Origin: an uncultured cyanobacterium
GTDB lineage: Bacteria; Cyanobacteriota; Cyanobacteriia; PCC-6307; Cyanobiaceae
Assembly: GCA_903935205.1 (NCBI GenBank)
Contig: CAIZQU010000086.1
Span: 55,995 to 119,994, forward strand
Direction of reading: 5' to 3'
Length of the DNA: 64,000 nt
The position numbers and the translations under genes were made by a program. Below, piece after piece: positions 50,263-58,549 of this stretch (position 1 is its first letter; each line of letters starts with the position of its first letter). A model generated the notes under the pieces. That model had not been told where the DNA came from. It searched no databases and was given only the letters and a program-made list of their open reading frames with translations.

Positions 50263-52698
50263 ATGGCCAGCACATCCACGAGCACATCCAGCCGTCAAGC
50301 AGCTCTCGAGCGCCGCAAGGCCCTCACCGACGGCGGCAAGAAGTCGGCTGGCCGCTTCGCCTCCACCCCAGGGCGGGTCCGCAGTGTCAGCGACGCGCGT
50401 CCGACGCGTACGGTTGCACCCGCCGCCGCCCCCTCGGCTCCGGTGAGTCCCCCACCGACATCTGCACCCCAAGCCCCCAGCCTCAGGGCTCCCCAGGTGT
50501 CGTCCCGGACCGCCCCCAGCCGTACCGCACCGTCGGTCACCAGGGTGGCCAATCCCAGTCGGGACCTCGTGCTCGCCCGCCGCGAAGCCCTGTCCCGCCG
50601 TGGCAAGCGGGCCGATACTTCCAAGGACCGCACCCGAACCGAACCCAGCCGGCCTACGGCCACCGGCGCCGGCTCTCCGGCACCCTCTGCCCCGGCATCG
50701 GCACCGGCGCCTCAGACGTCCGCTCCCTCCCTCTCCCTCTCGGCCTCCCGCGCCAGCGCCAGCCGCGGCGGCAACGTTGTCGATCGCCGTCCCGCCGTCA
50801 AGCGCGCAGCCATCCACAACCCAAGCCGTGCCTTGGTGCTCGCCCGCCGCGAAGCCCTCTCCAAGCGCGGCAAGTCCTCCACCACCTCCACCAGCAGCAC
50901 CGCCGCCAGCGTGGCGCGCCAGAGCAATCCTGACCTCACCAGCCGCGAACTGGCTCAGAAGGTTCGCGAGTTGAAGTGCAAGGTCGGCTCCGCGGGCACC
51001 TCCCGCAATGGCGGCACCCGCCCCTCCGGACCGGACCGCCGCGGCGCCCTCAAGGCCGCCGCCGCCGATGCCAGCTGGAAGGTCGGTGTGAGCGAGACCC
51101 TGGCCGGACAGATCGTCACCGGTACCCAGGCCAACCGCTCGATCAAGACCACCGGCAACGAGGCCGCCACCTGCCGCACGATCACGGGCACGGAATACCT
51201 CGGTTCCGAGGTGTTTCAGACCTTCTGCCAGAGCGAGGCCCCCAGCCGCCAGCCCGACAAGGTTCGGGTGACTGCCACCAGCCATGGCAACAGGGTCACC
51301 GGTAACGAAGTGGGGCGTTCCGAGAAGGTGACCGGCGACGAACCCGGTACCTGCACCCTGGTGACCGGCACTGAATACGTCTCTGCCAATCAGGCCGCGG
51401 CCTATTGCGGAACCGGTGGTTCCACCGGTTCGCCGCGCAAGGTCGGCCACGCCCTGACCAATGCTGGCCGGCCTGTTTCCGGCGTCATGGTCGGTCGCTC
51501 CGAGAAGGTCACCGGCAACGAAGCCGGCTCCACCCGTCAGCTCACCGGCGACCAGTACATCAACGTCCAGGCCGAGGCTCCCGGTCGCGTTCCCGCCAAG
51601 GTGGCCAACCTCCAGACCCTGCGAGGCACCGGGGTGACCGGTACCCATGTGGGCCGCAGCGAGCATGTGACCGGCGATGAGCCAGGCAGCTGTCGGATCA
51701 TCACCGGTGATGAGTACATCGGCGCTCAGCAATACGACCGTTTCTGCGGCGCCCTGCCCGCCCCAGAGCCGGCCAAGGTGGGATTCAGTGTCACCAATCG
51801 TCAGCAGGTGGTGAGTGGCACTCGCACCGGCCGCTCCGAAAAGGTGACCGGCGATGAACCCGGTACCTGCAAGACCATCACCGGAACCCCCTATGCCGGT
51901 CTCGATGAAGCGGGCACCTGGTGTCCGACCCAGCAGGTGGATGCCATCCGGCGCCGCACTCCCGTGCGCATGGGCACCGTGATGACGGGCATCCAGCCGG
52001 GCATCGGCGGTGTCATGACCGGCGCTGAAAAGGGTGCCTGCGAGGACGTGACGGGAACCCCCTATGTCGGCCCTGACCAGATGGCCAGCAGCTGCGGAAT
52101 CGCTTCCGCCGCCGACAGCGATTTCCCCCAGCCCCTCGATCAGACTCCCTGGCAGCAGTTCTCGGTGCAATCGCCCTCCCGGGTCGCCCAGATCCAGCGG
52201 GAGCGCACCGGTACCGTGACCGGCAGCACCTACACCGAAGGGGGGAGAATCACCGGCCCTTTTGACATGGCCAGCGGCAAGGTGACCGGCACTGAGCAGT
52301 TCCGCCACGAACGCCGCAACAATGGCCATCCCTTGATCGCCGCCGCCGCCAGGCCCACCGCTCCCATGTCGGCCGCCCTTGCTGCCGCCAGACCCGTGGC
52401 CACCCCCTCTGACACCGATCCGAGCGGCCGTCCCCTCTCCAGGGTGACCGGCGAGGGCTCCGGTCAACGCATCACCGGTGACGACTGGGACCGTGGTGAT
52501 CGGGTCACCGGCACCGAAGGTGCTTCCGCCCGCCGTCGCAATCCCAGCCGCAACGGTGCCGGCCGCTCTGCCATGCCACCGGCCATGCAGCTGAAGCGCA
52601 ACGACGAGGTTCCTCAACCCGTGAGTCGGGTCACCGGGTCCAGCGGCAACACCGCTTCTGGCTCGCTGATCACGGTCTCCGGCGGCGCTCGGGGCTGA
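50263..52698 (+). CDS. csoS2: Carboxysome scaffold protein CsoS2
   Basis: 811 residues from ATG 50263, intrinsically disordered. Four N-repeats with the LARREALSxRGK-like pattern lie near residues 11, 98, 188 and 226 and bind Rubisco. A middle region from about 267 to 610 has six M-repeats built on VTGxxxGRSEKVTGDEPGTC and ITGTEY motifs with conserved cysteines. The C-terminal region (about 620-811) has further VTGT repeats and ends ITVSGGARG, the shell-anchoring part. No frameshifting slippery site was obvious, so only the long form is expected, as is usual in cyanobacteria. Ends 7 bases before csoSCA. Confidence 0.97.
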   Translation: MASTSTSTSSRQAALERRKALTDGGKKSAGRFASTPGRVRSVSDARPTRTVAPAAAPSAPVSPPPTSAPQAPSLRAPQVSSRTAPSRTAPSVTRVANPSRDLVLARREALSRRGKRADTSKDRTRTEPSRPTATGAGSPAPSAPASAPAPQTSAPSLSLSASRASASRGGNVVDRRPAVKRAAIHNPSRALVLARREALSKRGKSSTTSTSSTAASVARQSNPDLTSRELAQKVRELKCKVGSAGTSRNGGTRPSGPDRRGALKAAAADASWKVGVSETLAGQIVTGTQANRSIKTTGNEAATCRTITGTEYLGSEVFQTFCQSEAPSRQPDKVRVTATSHGNRVTGNEVGRSEKVTGDEPGTCTLVTGTEYVSANQAAAYCGTGGSTGSPRKVGHALTNAGRPVSGVMVGRSEKVTGNEAGSTRQLTGDQYINVQAEAPGRVPAKVANLQTLRGTGVTGTHVGRSEHVTGDEPGSCRIITGDEYIGAQQYDRFCGALPAPEPAKVGFSVTNRQQVVSGTRTGRSEKVTGDEPGTCKTITGTPYAGLDEAGTWCPTQQVDAIRRRTPVRMGTVMTGIQPGIGGVMTGAEKGACEDVTGTPYVGPDQMASSCGIASAADSDFPQPLDQTPWQQFSVQSPSRVAQIQRERTGTVTGSTYTEGGRITGPFDMASGKVTGTEQFRHERRNNGHPLIAAAARPTAPMSAALAAARPVATPSDTDPSGRPLSRVTGEGSGQRITGDDWDRGDRVTGTEGASARRRNPSRNGAGRSAMPPAMQLKRNDEVPQPVSRVTGSSGNTASGSLITVSGGARG

Positions 52699-52705
52699 TC
52701 CGCCG

Positions 52706-54319
52706 ATGCCACGTCGTCCGGCCTCAACCATTCGTCCCACCGCCCCGACGGCGGCACGGCGACGCCCCGGCCGGCCCGACGGCAGCCTGGGAGATCGATT
52801 GGCTGCGGTGCGCCGCGGTGAGCTTCCGACCGAGCCCCTGCCGGTCCTGCGGCCCTCCGTCATGGCTCCTGTCCGTCGCTTCGATCGTCCGGGTCCCATC
52901 CCCGGCAATGGGGGGCTACATCCCCTCACCGATGGCAGCGCCAATGCGCGCCTGCAGGCTTACGACAACCGCGTCAAGGAATCCTTTGACCGGATCGTCC
53001 CTGTGCTCAAGCGGCTTTCAGCTCTCCAGCACGAGAGTGATTTCGTCAGCCAGGCCCAGGAGCTTGCCCGCACTGAACTTGGCTATGAGGTCCCTCTGCC
53101 GATTCTCGAGCGGGCCTGGGTCACCCAGCTCGATATGCGCAGCCTGTTCGCCTGGTGCCTGTTCGAGACCTATGAACAGCTCAGCGCCAGCTTCTTCCAG
53201 GAGGACCCGCTTCAGGGTCAACGGGGGAGTCCGGCAGCCGCTGCATTTGAGCGTTTCCTGCTCGACTGCGGTTTCCATCTGCTCGACATCACCCCCTGTG
53301 CCGATGGTCGTCTTGCCCATGCCATCGCCTTTGCCCTGAGGCTTCCCTATAGCGCGGTCCGCCGCCGACCCCATGCCGGTGCCCTGTTCGATGTTGAGAA
53401 CACGGTGCAGCGCTGGATCAAAACCGAACATCGCCGCTACCGCGAGGCCGCTCCCAATCCCGCCCACGCCGATACCCGCTACCTGAAGGTGGTGCTCTAC
53501 CACTTCAGCTCCCTTGACCCCCAGCATGAGGGTTGCGCCGCCCACGGCAGCGACGATGCCCTGGCAGCCAGCTGTGGCCACAAACGACTCCAGGATTTTC
53601 AGCAGGCGGTCGAAAATAGTTTCTGCTGCGGCGCCTCCGTCGATCTGTTGTTGATCGGCATCGACACCGACACCGATGCCATTCGCGTTCATGTGCCCGG
53701 CATGGATGGCAGCACCAATCTTGAGCGATGGCTGGATGCTCGCGACGTCTATGAAGCCACCCGCATCCTTTCCCCTGAGGAGGGCAGGCGCCGCATTCAC
53801 AACCTGGTCGAGCAAGCGGCGACGGCGACTCCCGATCCCGGCATGGTTCGCCTGATTGCCAGGTTACTCGAGAACAACATTGCCCAGATTGATTATGTGC
53901 GTCAGTACTACGCTGGCCACTACAGCGATGCCGGTCACGCCGAGCGCTTCATCGGTGTGGGCATTGGCTTCAAGGAGGTTCATCTTCGCAACCTCACCTA
54001 TTTTGCCTACATGGATACCGTCGAAGAAGGCGCAGCCGACCTCGATGTAGGCGTCAAGATTTTTAAGGGCCTCAATGTCTCCCGTGGTCTGCCTATCCCG
54101 GTGGTGATTCGTTTCGACTACAGCGGCACCGTACCCGGCGCTCGCGACAGGGCTGTTCGCAGTGCCTGGCGCGTGATGGAAGCGATGCGTGCCCGCTATG
54201 CCGATCTCGTCGCCGAGGGGTTGCTGCATGTGTTGTTGACCGTCCATGACCAGGATCGGCTTGAACCCGCCGAGGCGGTAGGTTCCACGATCAGCTTCGA
54301 GACGGTGGGAGGACACTGA
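52706..54319 (+). CDS. csoSCA: Carboxysomal carbonic anhydrase CsoSCA (CsoS3)
   Basis: 537 residues. A basic Arg/Pro N-terminal tail of about 60 residues (CsoS2- or Rubisco-contacting in homologues) is followed by a helical domain, the catalytic domain and a decayed C-terminal duplicate. Zinc-site residues of the beta-type fold are visible: Cys198 and the Asp200-Arg202 dyad in PCADGRLAHA, His266 in YHFSSLDP and Cys277 in EGCAAHGSD. It converts bicarbonate to CO2 inside the shell. A second, degenerate half ends FETVGGH. It sits one base before csoS4A. Confidence 0.97.
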   Translation: MPRRPASTIRPTAPTAARRRPGRPDGSLGDRLAAVRRGELPTEPLPVLRPSVMAPVRRFDRPGPIPGNGGLHPLTDGSANARLQAYDNRVKESFDRIVPVLKRLSALQHESDFVSQAQELARTELGYEVPLPILERAWVTQLDMRSLFAWCLFETYEQLSASFFQEDPLQGQRGSPAAAAFERFLLDCGFHLLDITPCADGRLAHAIAFALRLPYSAVRRRPHAGALFDVENTVQRWIKTEHRRYREAAPNPAHADTRYLKVVLYHFSSLDPQHEGCAAHGSDDALAASCGHKRLQDFQQAVENSFCCGASVDLLLIGIDTDTDAIRVHVPGMDGSTNLERWLDARDVYEATRILSPEEGRRRIHNLVEQAATATPDPGMVRLIARLLENNIAQIDYVRQYYAGHYSDAGHAERFIGVGIGFKEVHLRNLTYFAYMDTVEEGAADLDVGVKIFKGLNVSRGLPIPVVIRFDYSGTVPGARDRAVRSAWRVMEAMRARYADLVAEGLLHVLLTVHDQDRLEPAEAVGSTISFETVGGH

Positions 54320-54320
54320 G

Positions 54321-54752
54321 ATGCTCATCTGTCGTGTGGTGAAACCGCTCGTTTCCACCAATCGCATCCCCGACTTCGAGCACAAACACCTGCAGGTGGT
54401 GCTCGATGGCAGCACCCAGAAGGTTGCTGTCGACGCCGTTGGTTCCAAGCCGGGCGATTGGGTCATCTGCGTGGGTAGTTCGGCGGCCCGTGAAGCTGCT
54501 GGCAGCAAGTCCTACCCCAGCGATCTGACCATCGTGGGGATCATCGACTATTGGGATCCCGAGGCTGCCAAGGCCGCGGCTGCCGCCCTCAACCCCCCCA
54601 AACCTGCTGAGGCCGCTCTGCCTTCCCCACCGCCTCCCCCTGCTGCTTCGGCCTCCCCATCCACCGCCACGGCCAAGGGTGATCCGGCGGCTGGCGCTGC
54701 TGGTGGCAACAACGGTCTTGATTCCAGCTCCAGGCCGGGGGAGTCCCCCTGA
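54321..54752 (+). CDS. csoS4A: Carboxysome vertex protein CsoS4A with long C-terminal tail
   Basis: 143 residues, whereas the family is normally about 85. The first roughly 83 residues are the EutN/CcmL pentamer domain (MLICRVVKPLVSTNRIPDFEHKHLQVV through GIIDYWDPEA; landmarks RVVKPLVSTNR, PSDLTIVGIIDYW). The remaining 60 residues are low complexity, rich in Ala, Pro and Ser ([14 protein letters not shown]), ending SRPGESP, with no hydrophobic core. Pentamers cap the shell vertices; the tail would point away from or into the shell and is unexplained. The stop overlaps the csoS4B start (TGATGG). Confidence 0.93.
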   Translation: MLICRVVKPLVSTNRIPDFEHKHLQVVLDGSTQKVAVDAVGSKPGDWVICVGSSAAREAAGSKSYPSDLTIVGIIDYWDPEAAKAAAAALNPPKPAEAALPSPPPPPAASASPSTATAKGDPAAGAAGGNNGLDSSSRPGESP

Positions 54753-55003
54753 TGGAAATCATGCAGGTGACCGGATCGCTGGTCTGTACCTTCCGTGTTG
54801 CCGGCCTTGAGCACTGGAACTTGCGCGTGCTGCGCAGTCCCAAGGGCAAGTTCAGCGTTGCCGTGGATCCGGTCGGGGCCCGCGTGGGTAATTGGGTGTT
54901 CACTGCCAGCGGTTCGGCCGCCCGCTTCGCCTGCGGCAATCCCGAGGTGCAAACCGACCTGACGATCGGCGGGATCATCGATTTCTGGGAACCCGATGGC
55001 TGA
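54752..55003 (+). CDS. csoS4B: Carboxysome vertex protein CsoS4B
   Basis: 83 residues, the normal length for the EutN/CcmL family: IMQVTGSLVCTFRVAGLEHWNLRVLR, GKFSVAVDPVGARVGNWVFTASGSAAR and DLTIGGIIDFWEP. Pentamer former at the vertices of the icosahedral shell. It is the second vertex paralogue and shares a one-base overlap with csoS4A, so the two are translated together. No extension here, in contrast to CsoS4A. Confidence 0.97.
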   Translation: MEIMQVTGSLVCTFRVAGLEHWNLRVLRSPKGKFSVAVDPVGARVGNWVFTASGSAARFACGNPEVQTDLTIGGIIDFWEPDG

Positions 55004-55082
55004 ACACCGCCGCTGTCCCTGAGGCAGCTTCTGTCCTCCCTCCGTTCACCGCCGCGCGCTGCCCCCCTCTCCCTTCCCAGCC

Positions 55083-55877
55083 ATGGCCCCCCGCACCACC
55101 CGCACCCGTTCCCGCGCCGCTGCCCCAGCTGCCAGTCCCGCGGTCCAGGAAAGCCCAATCATCAGCGGAACGGCGAGTCCACCCACCCCGCAGGCTGACG
55201 CTGCTGCCGATTCCGAGGCTGGGCCTGGCGATCCCACCTCCCTCCCCGACCACCCTGTCGGAGAGGGTTCCAGCAGCGAGGTGGCTCCGGGGGCCCTCGT
55301 GCCTCTGGCAGCGGCGTCGGCTGACCCCGCCCCCGCCCCCGCCCCGGCGGTGGAGCCAACACCGGTGAAGGCAACACCGGTGCGCACTGCCCGGAGCAGT
55401 GGCCGCAGCACCACCCCGAGAGCTGCCCTCAGCCGCTCCAGCAGCGGCGGGGGGCGTCCATCAACGCCCCGTAGCACCGCCGCTCGTTCCGCCCCTGCCG
55501 CCTCCTCCTCCAGGGGCGGTTCCGGCACTCCGCTTCCACCTTCCACCCCATCCACCCGCAACCTTCCCATGGCTGACTCGGTACAGGGCATTGCCCTCGG
55601 CATGATCGAAACCCGCGGCCTGGTCCCCGCCATTGAGGCGGCCGACGCCATGACCAAAGCAGCTGAAGTGACCCTGGTCTCCCGCGAATTCGTCGGTGGC
55701 GGCTATGTCACCGTGATGGTCCGCGGTGAAACCGGTGCAGTCAATGCCGCCGTTCGCGCCGGCGCCGATGCCTGCGAGCGGGTCGGCGACGGCCTTGTGG
55801 CCGCCCACATCATTGCCCGGCCCCATTCGGAGGTTGAACCGGCCATCGCCGCCAGTGGTGCCGTTCGCCGTCTCTGA
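55083..55877 (+). CDS. csoS1E: Carboxysome shell protein with long N-terminal extension (CsoS1E type)
   Basis: 264 residues. Residues 1-162 are low complexity (Ala/Pro/Ser/Thr/Arg; e.g. STPRSTAARSAPAASSSRGG), then a complete BMC-H domain from Met163 to about 255, ending GAVRRL. The domain differs from CsoS1 at only about one residue in ten. Met163 (ATG 55569) is an in-frame potential internal start, which would give a normal-length 102-residue hexamer protein. Fusion-type BMC proteins called CsoS1E are known in some alpha-cyanobacteria; the role of the extension is unresolved, perhaps binding a cargo or outer partner. The stop overlaps the next ATG. Confidence 0.88.
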   Translation: MAPRTTRTRSRAAAPAASPAVQESPIISGTASPPTPQADAAADSEAGPGDPTSLPDHPVGEGSSSEVAPGALVPLAAASADPAPAPAPAVEPTPVKATPVRTARSSGRSTTPRAALSRSSSGGGRPSTPRSTAARSAPAASSSRGGSGTPLPPSTPSTRNLPMADSVQGIALGMIETRGLVPAIEAADAMTKAAEVTLVSREFVGGGYVTVMVRGETGAVNAAVRAGADACERVGDGLVAAHIIARPHSEVEPAIAASGAVRRL

Positions 55878-56353
55878 TGCCCATGGATGCTGCCCATCCG
55901 CGCGTCCTGGGCTACCTGGGACGCGCCCTGAGCCTCGAGCTCACCGCCGTTCAGCAGTACATGACCCACGCCTCCCTGGCCGAAGCCTGGGGGGATCAGG
56001 ATTCCGCGGACCGCTTCCGTCGCGAGACGGTCGAGGAGATGCGTCACGCCGAGATCATCATCCAGCGGATGCTCAGCCTTGGGGTTGCACCAGCAGCCTC
56101 CCAGCTGCTTCCCGTGGGTCTTGGTTCCGACCTGATCGCGTTGTTGCATCGCAACGCCGAATTGGAGCAGGTTCTGGTTGGCCACTACGCCGATGCGGTC
56201 CGGTTCTGCGGTCTGATCGCCGATGGTGATCACCGCGGTTTCTTCGAGGAGCTCTGGCGCGATGAATCCCATCACGCCGATGATCTGGCCCACTGGCTGG
56301 CCAGCATTGGGGCCGATCCCAGGGCGCACGCTGTCCGCGCCGCCCTCGCCTGA
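55877..56353 (+). CDS. Carboxysome-associated ferritin-like (bacterioferritin) protein
   Basis: 158 residues of ferritin-like four-helix bundle: VLGYLGRALSLELTAVQQYMTHASLAEAWGD, then RRETVEEMRHAEIIIQRML with an ExxH, and FFEELWRDESHHADDL with ExxxH-type ligands (given as landmarks). A bacterioferritin-family gene at this position is a recurrent part of cso loci; the function there is unknown, possibly iron or redox homeostasis. ATG 55877 overlaps the csoS1E stop by one base, indicating that it belongs to the operon. Haem-binding Met of classical Bfr is not obvious. Confidence 0.85.
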   Translation: MPMDAAHPRVLGYLGRALSLELTAVQQYMTHASLAEAWGDQDSADRFRRETVEEMRHAEIIIQRMLSLGVAPAASQLLPVGLGSDLIALLHRNAELEQVLVGHYADAVRFCGLIADGDHRGFFEELWRDESHHADDLAHWLASIGADPRAHAVRAALA

Positions 56354-56696
56354 ATCTTGGTGGTCTTCAGGCTCCTTGCATCCTGCGTGCATCCAACAGG
56401 CGCGGCTGTTTGTTCCTGACTGGCCCTAAGTCAGCATCGGAGCGCCTGCTCCGCCCCCTCGGTCGCATCACCAGCCACAGCTGATCGCCCCTGAAAGGCA
56501 GGGGCGTCTCTGCACCGATCGATCACGCTGTCGCGGCTGCCCCATCCAACCGATCCCTGCCGGGGGCGGCCTGGATCCCCGGCATCCCGATCCTTGGATC
56601 AGAACCCCTTCAGCAGCTGCCGGATCCTATCCGGCCCCTGGGCATCTCGGCCTAAAGTCCGGCGGTTTCAAGCTTCCCTCCACCCTCGGCGCCCCT
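56354..56696. other. 343-base gap ending the carboxysome operon
   Basis: No gene recognised. Holds a terminator-like hairpin at 56486-56506 and, further right, the presumed promoter of ndhF4. A 13-base word at 56413-56425 is shared with the 38.2 kb gap. The region is less coding-like than its surroundings. Confidence 0.5.
56486..56506 (+). terminator. Putative terminator of the carboxysome operon
   Basis: A perfect 8-bp stem (CGCCCCTG at 56486-56493; CAGGGGCG at 56499-56506) with a tight 5-base loop, followed by TCTCTGC. It is the strongest hairpin in the gap between the ferritin-like gene and ndhF4. Confidence 0.5.
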
Positions 56697-58541
56697 TTGA
56701 GCGAAACCCTGCCCCTGCCGCTTCAGTTGGTCTGGCTGATCCCCCTGTATGGGTTCAGCGGCATGCTGCTGTCGCTGCCCTGGGCCAGTGGCTGGTTCCG
56801 GCGCAACGGGCCACGCCCTGCCGCCTACCTCAACCTTCTGGTCACCCTTCTGGCCGTCGTCCACGGCAGCCTGATCCTCCGCGAGGTTCTCAGCCTCGGT
56901 GCTCAGCAGGTCGTGATCCCTTGGTTCCATGTGGCCGACCTCGATCTGCGGATCGGCTTTGATCTTTCGATCACCAATCTGGCGGCGCTGGAGCTGGTGA
57001 CCTTCATGAGCCTGGTCTGCCAGGTCTTTGCCCTCGGCTACCTCGACAAGGAGTGGTCCCTGGCCCGCTTCTACGCCCTGGTTGGATTTTTCGAGGGGGC
57101 GATGGCGGGGGTTGTGCTGAGCAGCAATTTGTTCATGAGCTATTTCCTCCTGGAAATGCTCACCCTCTCCACCTACCTCCTCGTGGGCTTCTGGTACGCC
57201 CAGCCCCTGGTGGTCACGGCCGCCCGCGATGCCTTCCTGACCAAGCGCGTTGGCGATGTCTTGTTGCTGATGGCTTTGGTGGCCCTCTCCGCCTGGGCCG
57301 GTTCGCTGGAGTTCAACGACCTTTATGCCTGGATCGACCGCGCTGCGCTCGCTCCACTTCCAGCCACCTTGCTCTGCCTTGGTCTGATCGCGGGTCCGAT
57401 GGGCAAGTGCGCCCAGTTCCCGATGCACCTCTGGCTCGATGAGGCGATGGAAGGTCCGAACCCGGCCTCGATCCTTCGCAACTCCGCCGTGGTCACCTGC
57501 GGCGCCCTGGTGTTGGTCAAGCTGATGCCCCTGCTGCGGCTTTCCCCGCTGGCCATCGACATCCTGCTGCTGGTCGGTTCGATCAGTGCCATCGGTGGCG
57601 CGTTGGTGGCCATCGCCCAGGTGGACCTGAAGCGCACCTTTTCCTACGGCACCACCTCCTACCTCGGGCTGGTGTTTCTGGCGATCGCCCTGCAACGCCC
57701 GTTGCTGGCCCTGCTGCTGCTTTTCGCCCATGGTCTGGCCAAGGCCCTGTTGTTCATGAGCGTCGGCAGCGTGATCGCCACCACCAATTGCCAGGATCTC
57801 ACCGAACTGGGTGGGCTGGGGCCTCGGATGCCGGCCACCACCACCTCTTTTGTTGTTGCCGGCCTGGGGCTGACCGGCCTCGTACCTCTGGGTTGCTTCT
57901 GGTGTTTCGCCCTGATGGTCGAGAATTTCCGGGGTTCCCATCCCCTGTTCGCCGGGGTGGTGCTGCTCACCAACGCCCTGACCAGCTTCAATCTGGTCCG
58001 CGTTTTCCGTCAGGTGTTCCTCGACCAGCCCCATCCCAAAACCAAGCGCAGCCCTGAGGTCAACTGGTTGATGGCCCTCCCCATGATCAGCCTGGCGGTG
58101 CTGGTGGTGCTGACGCCGTTGATCATCGACCGCATCGATCCCCTCGAGGCGATCACGGCCATCTCTCCGACCAGCTCGGTGCTTGTGCTCGCCACCTCCC
58201 TGGTCGGCCTGGCCGTGGGCTGGGTGGTCCGGCTTGATGCCTTCTGGTCCCGCTCCCTGTTCCGCCCACTACGGCTGTTGCAGGATCTGCTCGCCTTTGA
58301 CTTCTACACCGAGCGCATCTACAAGGCCACGATCGTCGCCTTTGTGGCGGCCATGGCCCGCTTGGTCAACAGCGTCGATCGCGTCCTGGTCAATGGCCTG
58401 GTCAACCGCATCGGCAGTGCCTCCCTCGCCAGCGCCGAGGGCCTGAAGCTCGGAGTCAGCGGCCAGCTGCAGAGCTACGTCCTGACGCTGGTCGCCGCGA
58501 TCCTGATCCTGCTGGCCAGCCTTGCCTGGCTCAAGGCCTGA
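56697..58541 (+). CDS. ndhF4: NAD(P)H-quinone oxidoreductase subunit F4 (CO2 uptake)
   Basis: 614 residues from TTG 56697, antiporter-like with about 16 hydrophobic helices. Landmarks are the N-terminal WFHVADLDLRIGFDLSITNL, LLEMLTLSTYLLVGFWY, GPMGKCAQFPMHLWLDEAMEGPNPAS (with the conserved Lys/Glu channel residues) and the QVDLKRTFSYGTTSYLGL segment. Clustering with ndhD4 and chpX assigns it to NDH-1 subtype 4, the constitutive CO2-uptake complex on the thylakoid membrane. It lacks the shorter respiratory-type flanking genes, which supports that reading. Confidence 0.95.
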   Translation: MSETLPLPLQLVWLIPLYGFSGMLLSLPWASGWFRRNGPRPAAYLNLLVTLLAVVHGSLILREVLSLGAQQVVIPWFHVADLDLRIGFDLSITNLAALELVTFMSLVCQVFALGYLDKEWSLARFYALVGFFEGAMAGVVLSSNLFMSYFLLEMLTLSTYLLVGFWYAQPLVVTAARDAFLTKRVGDVLLLMALVALSAWAGSLEFNDLYAWIDRAALAPLPATLLCLGLIAGPMGKCAQFPMHLWLDEAMEGPNPASILRNSAVVTCGALVLVKLMPLLRLSPLAIDILLLVGSISAIGGALVAIAQVDLKRTFSYGTTSYLGLVFLAIALQRPLLALLLLFAHGLAKALLFMSVGSVIATTNCQDLTELGGLGPRMPATTTSFVVAGLGLTGLVPLGCFWCFALMVENFRGSHPLFAGVVLLTNALTSFNLVRVFRQVFLDQPHPKTKRSPEVNWLMALPMISLAVLVVLTPLIIDRIDPLEAITAISPTSSVLVLATSLVGLAVGWVVRLDAFWSRSLFRPLRLLQDLLAFDFYTERIYKATIVAFVAAMARLVNSVDRVLVNGLVNRIGSASLASAEGLKLGVSGQLQSYVLTLVAAILILLASLAWLKA

Positions 58542-58549
58542 ACACCGCC

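Noticed and set aside
50263..52698. CRISPR-like or tandem DNA repeat array in csoS2
   Set aside because: Periodicity is at the protein level (N- and M-repeats) with diverged DNA, and there are no spacers.
50032..52944. 970-codon minus-strand frame across csoS2
   Set aside because: It is Gly/Ala-rich, lacks motifs and is the reverse image of the CsoS2 repeats.
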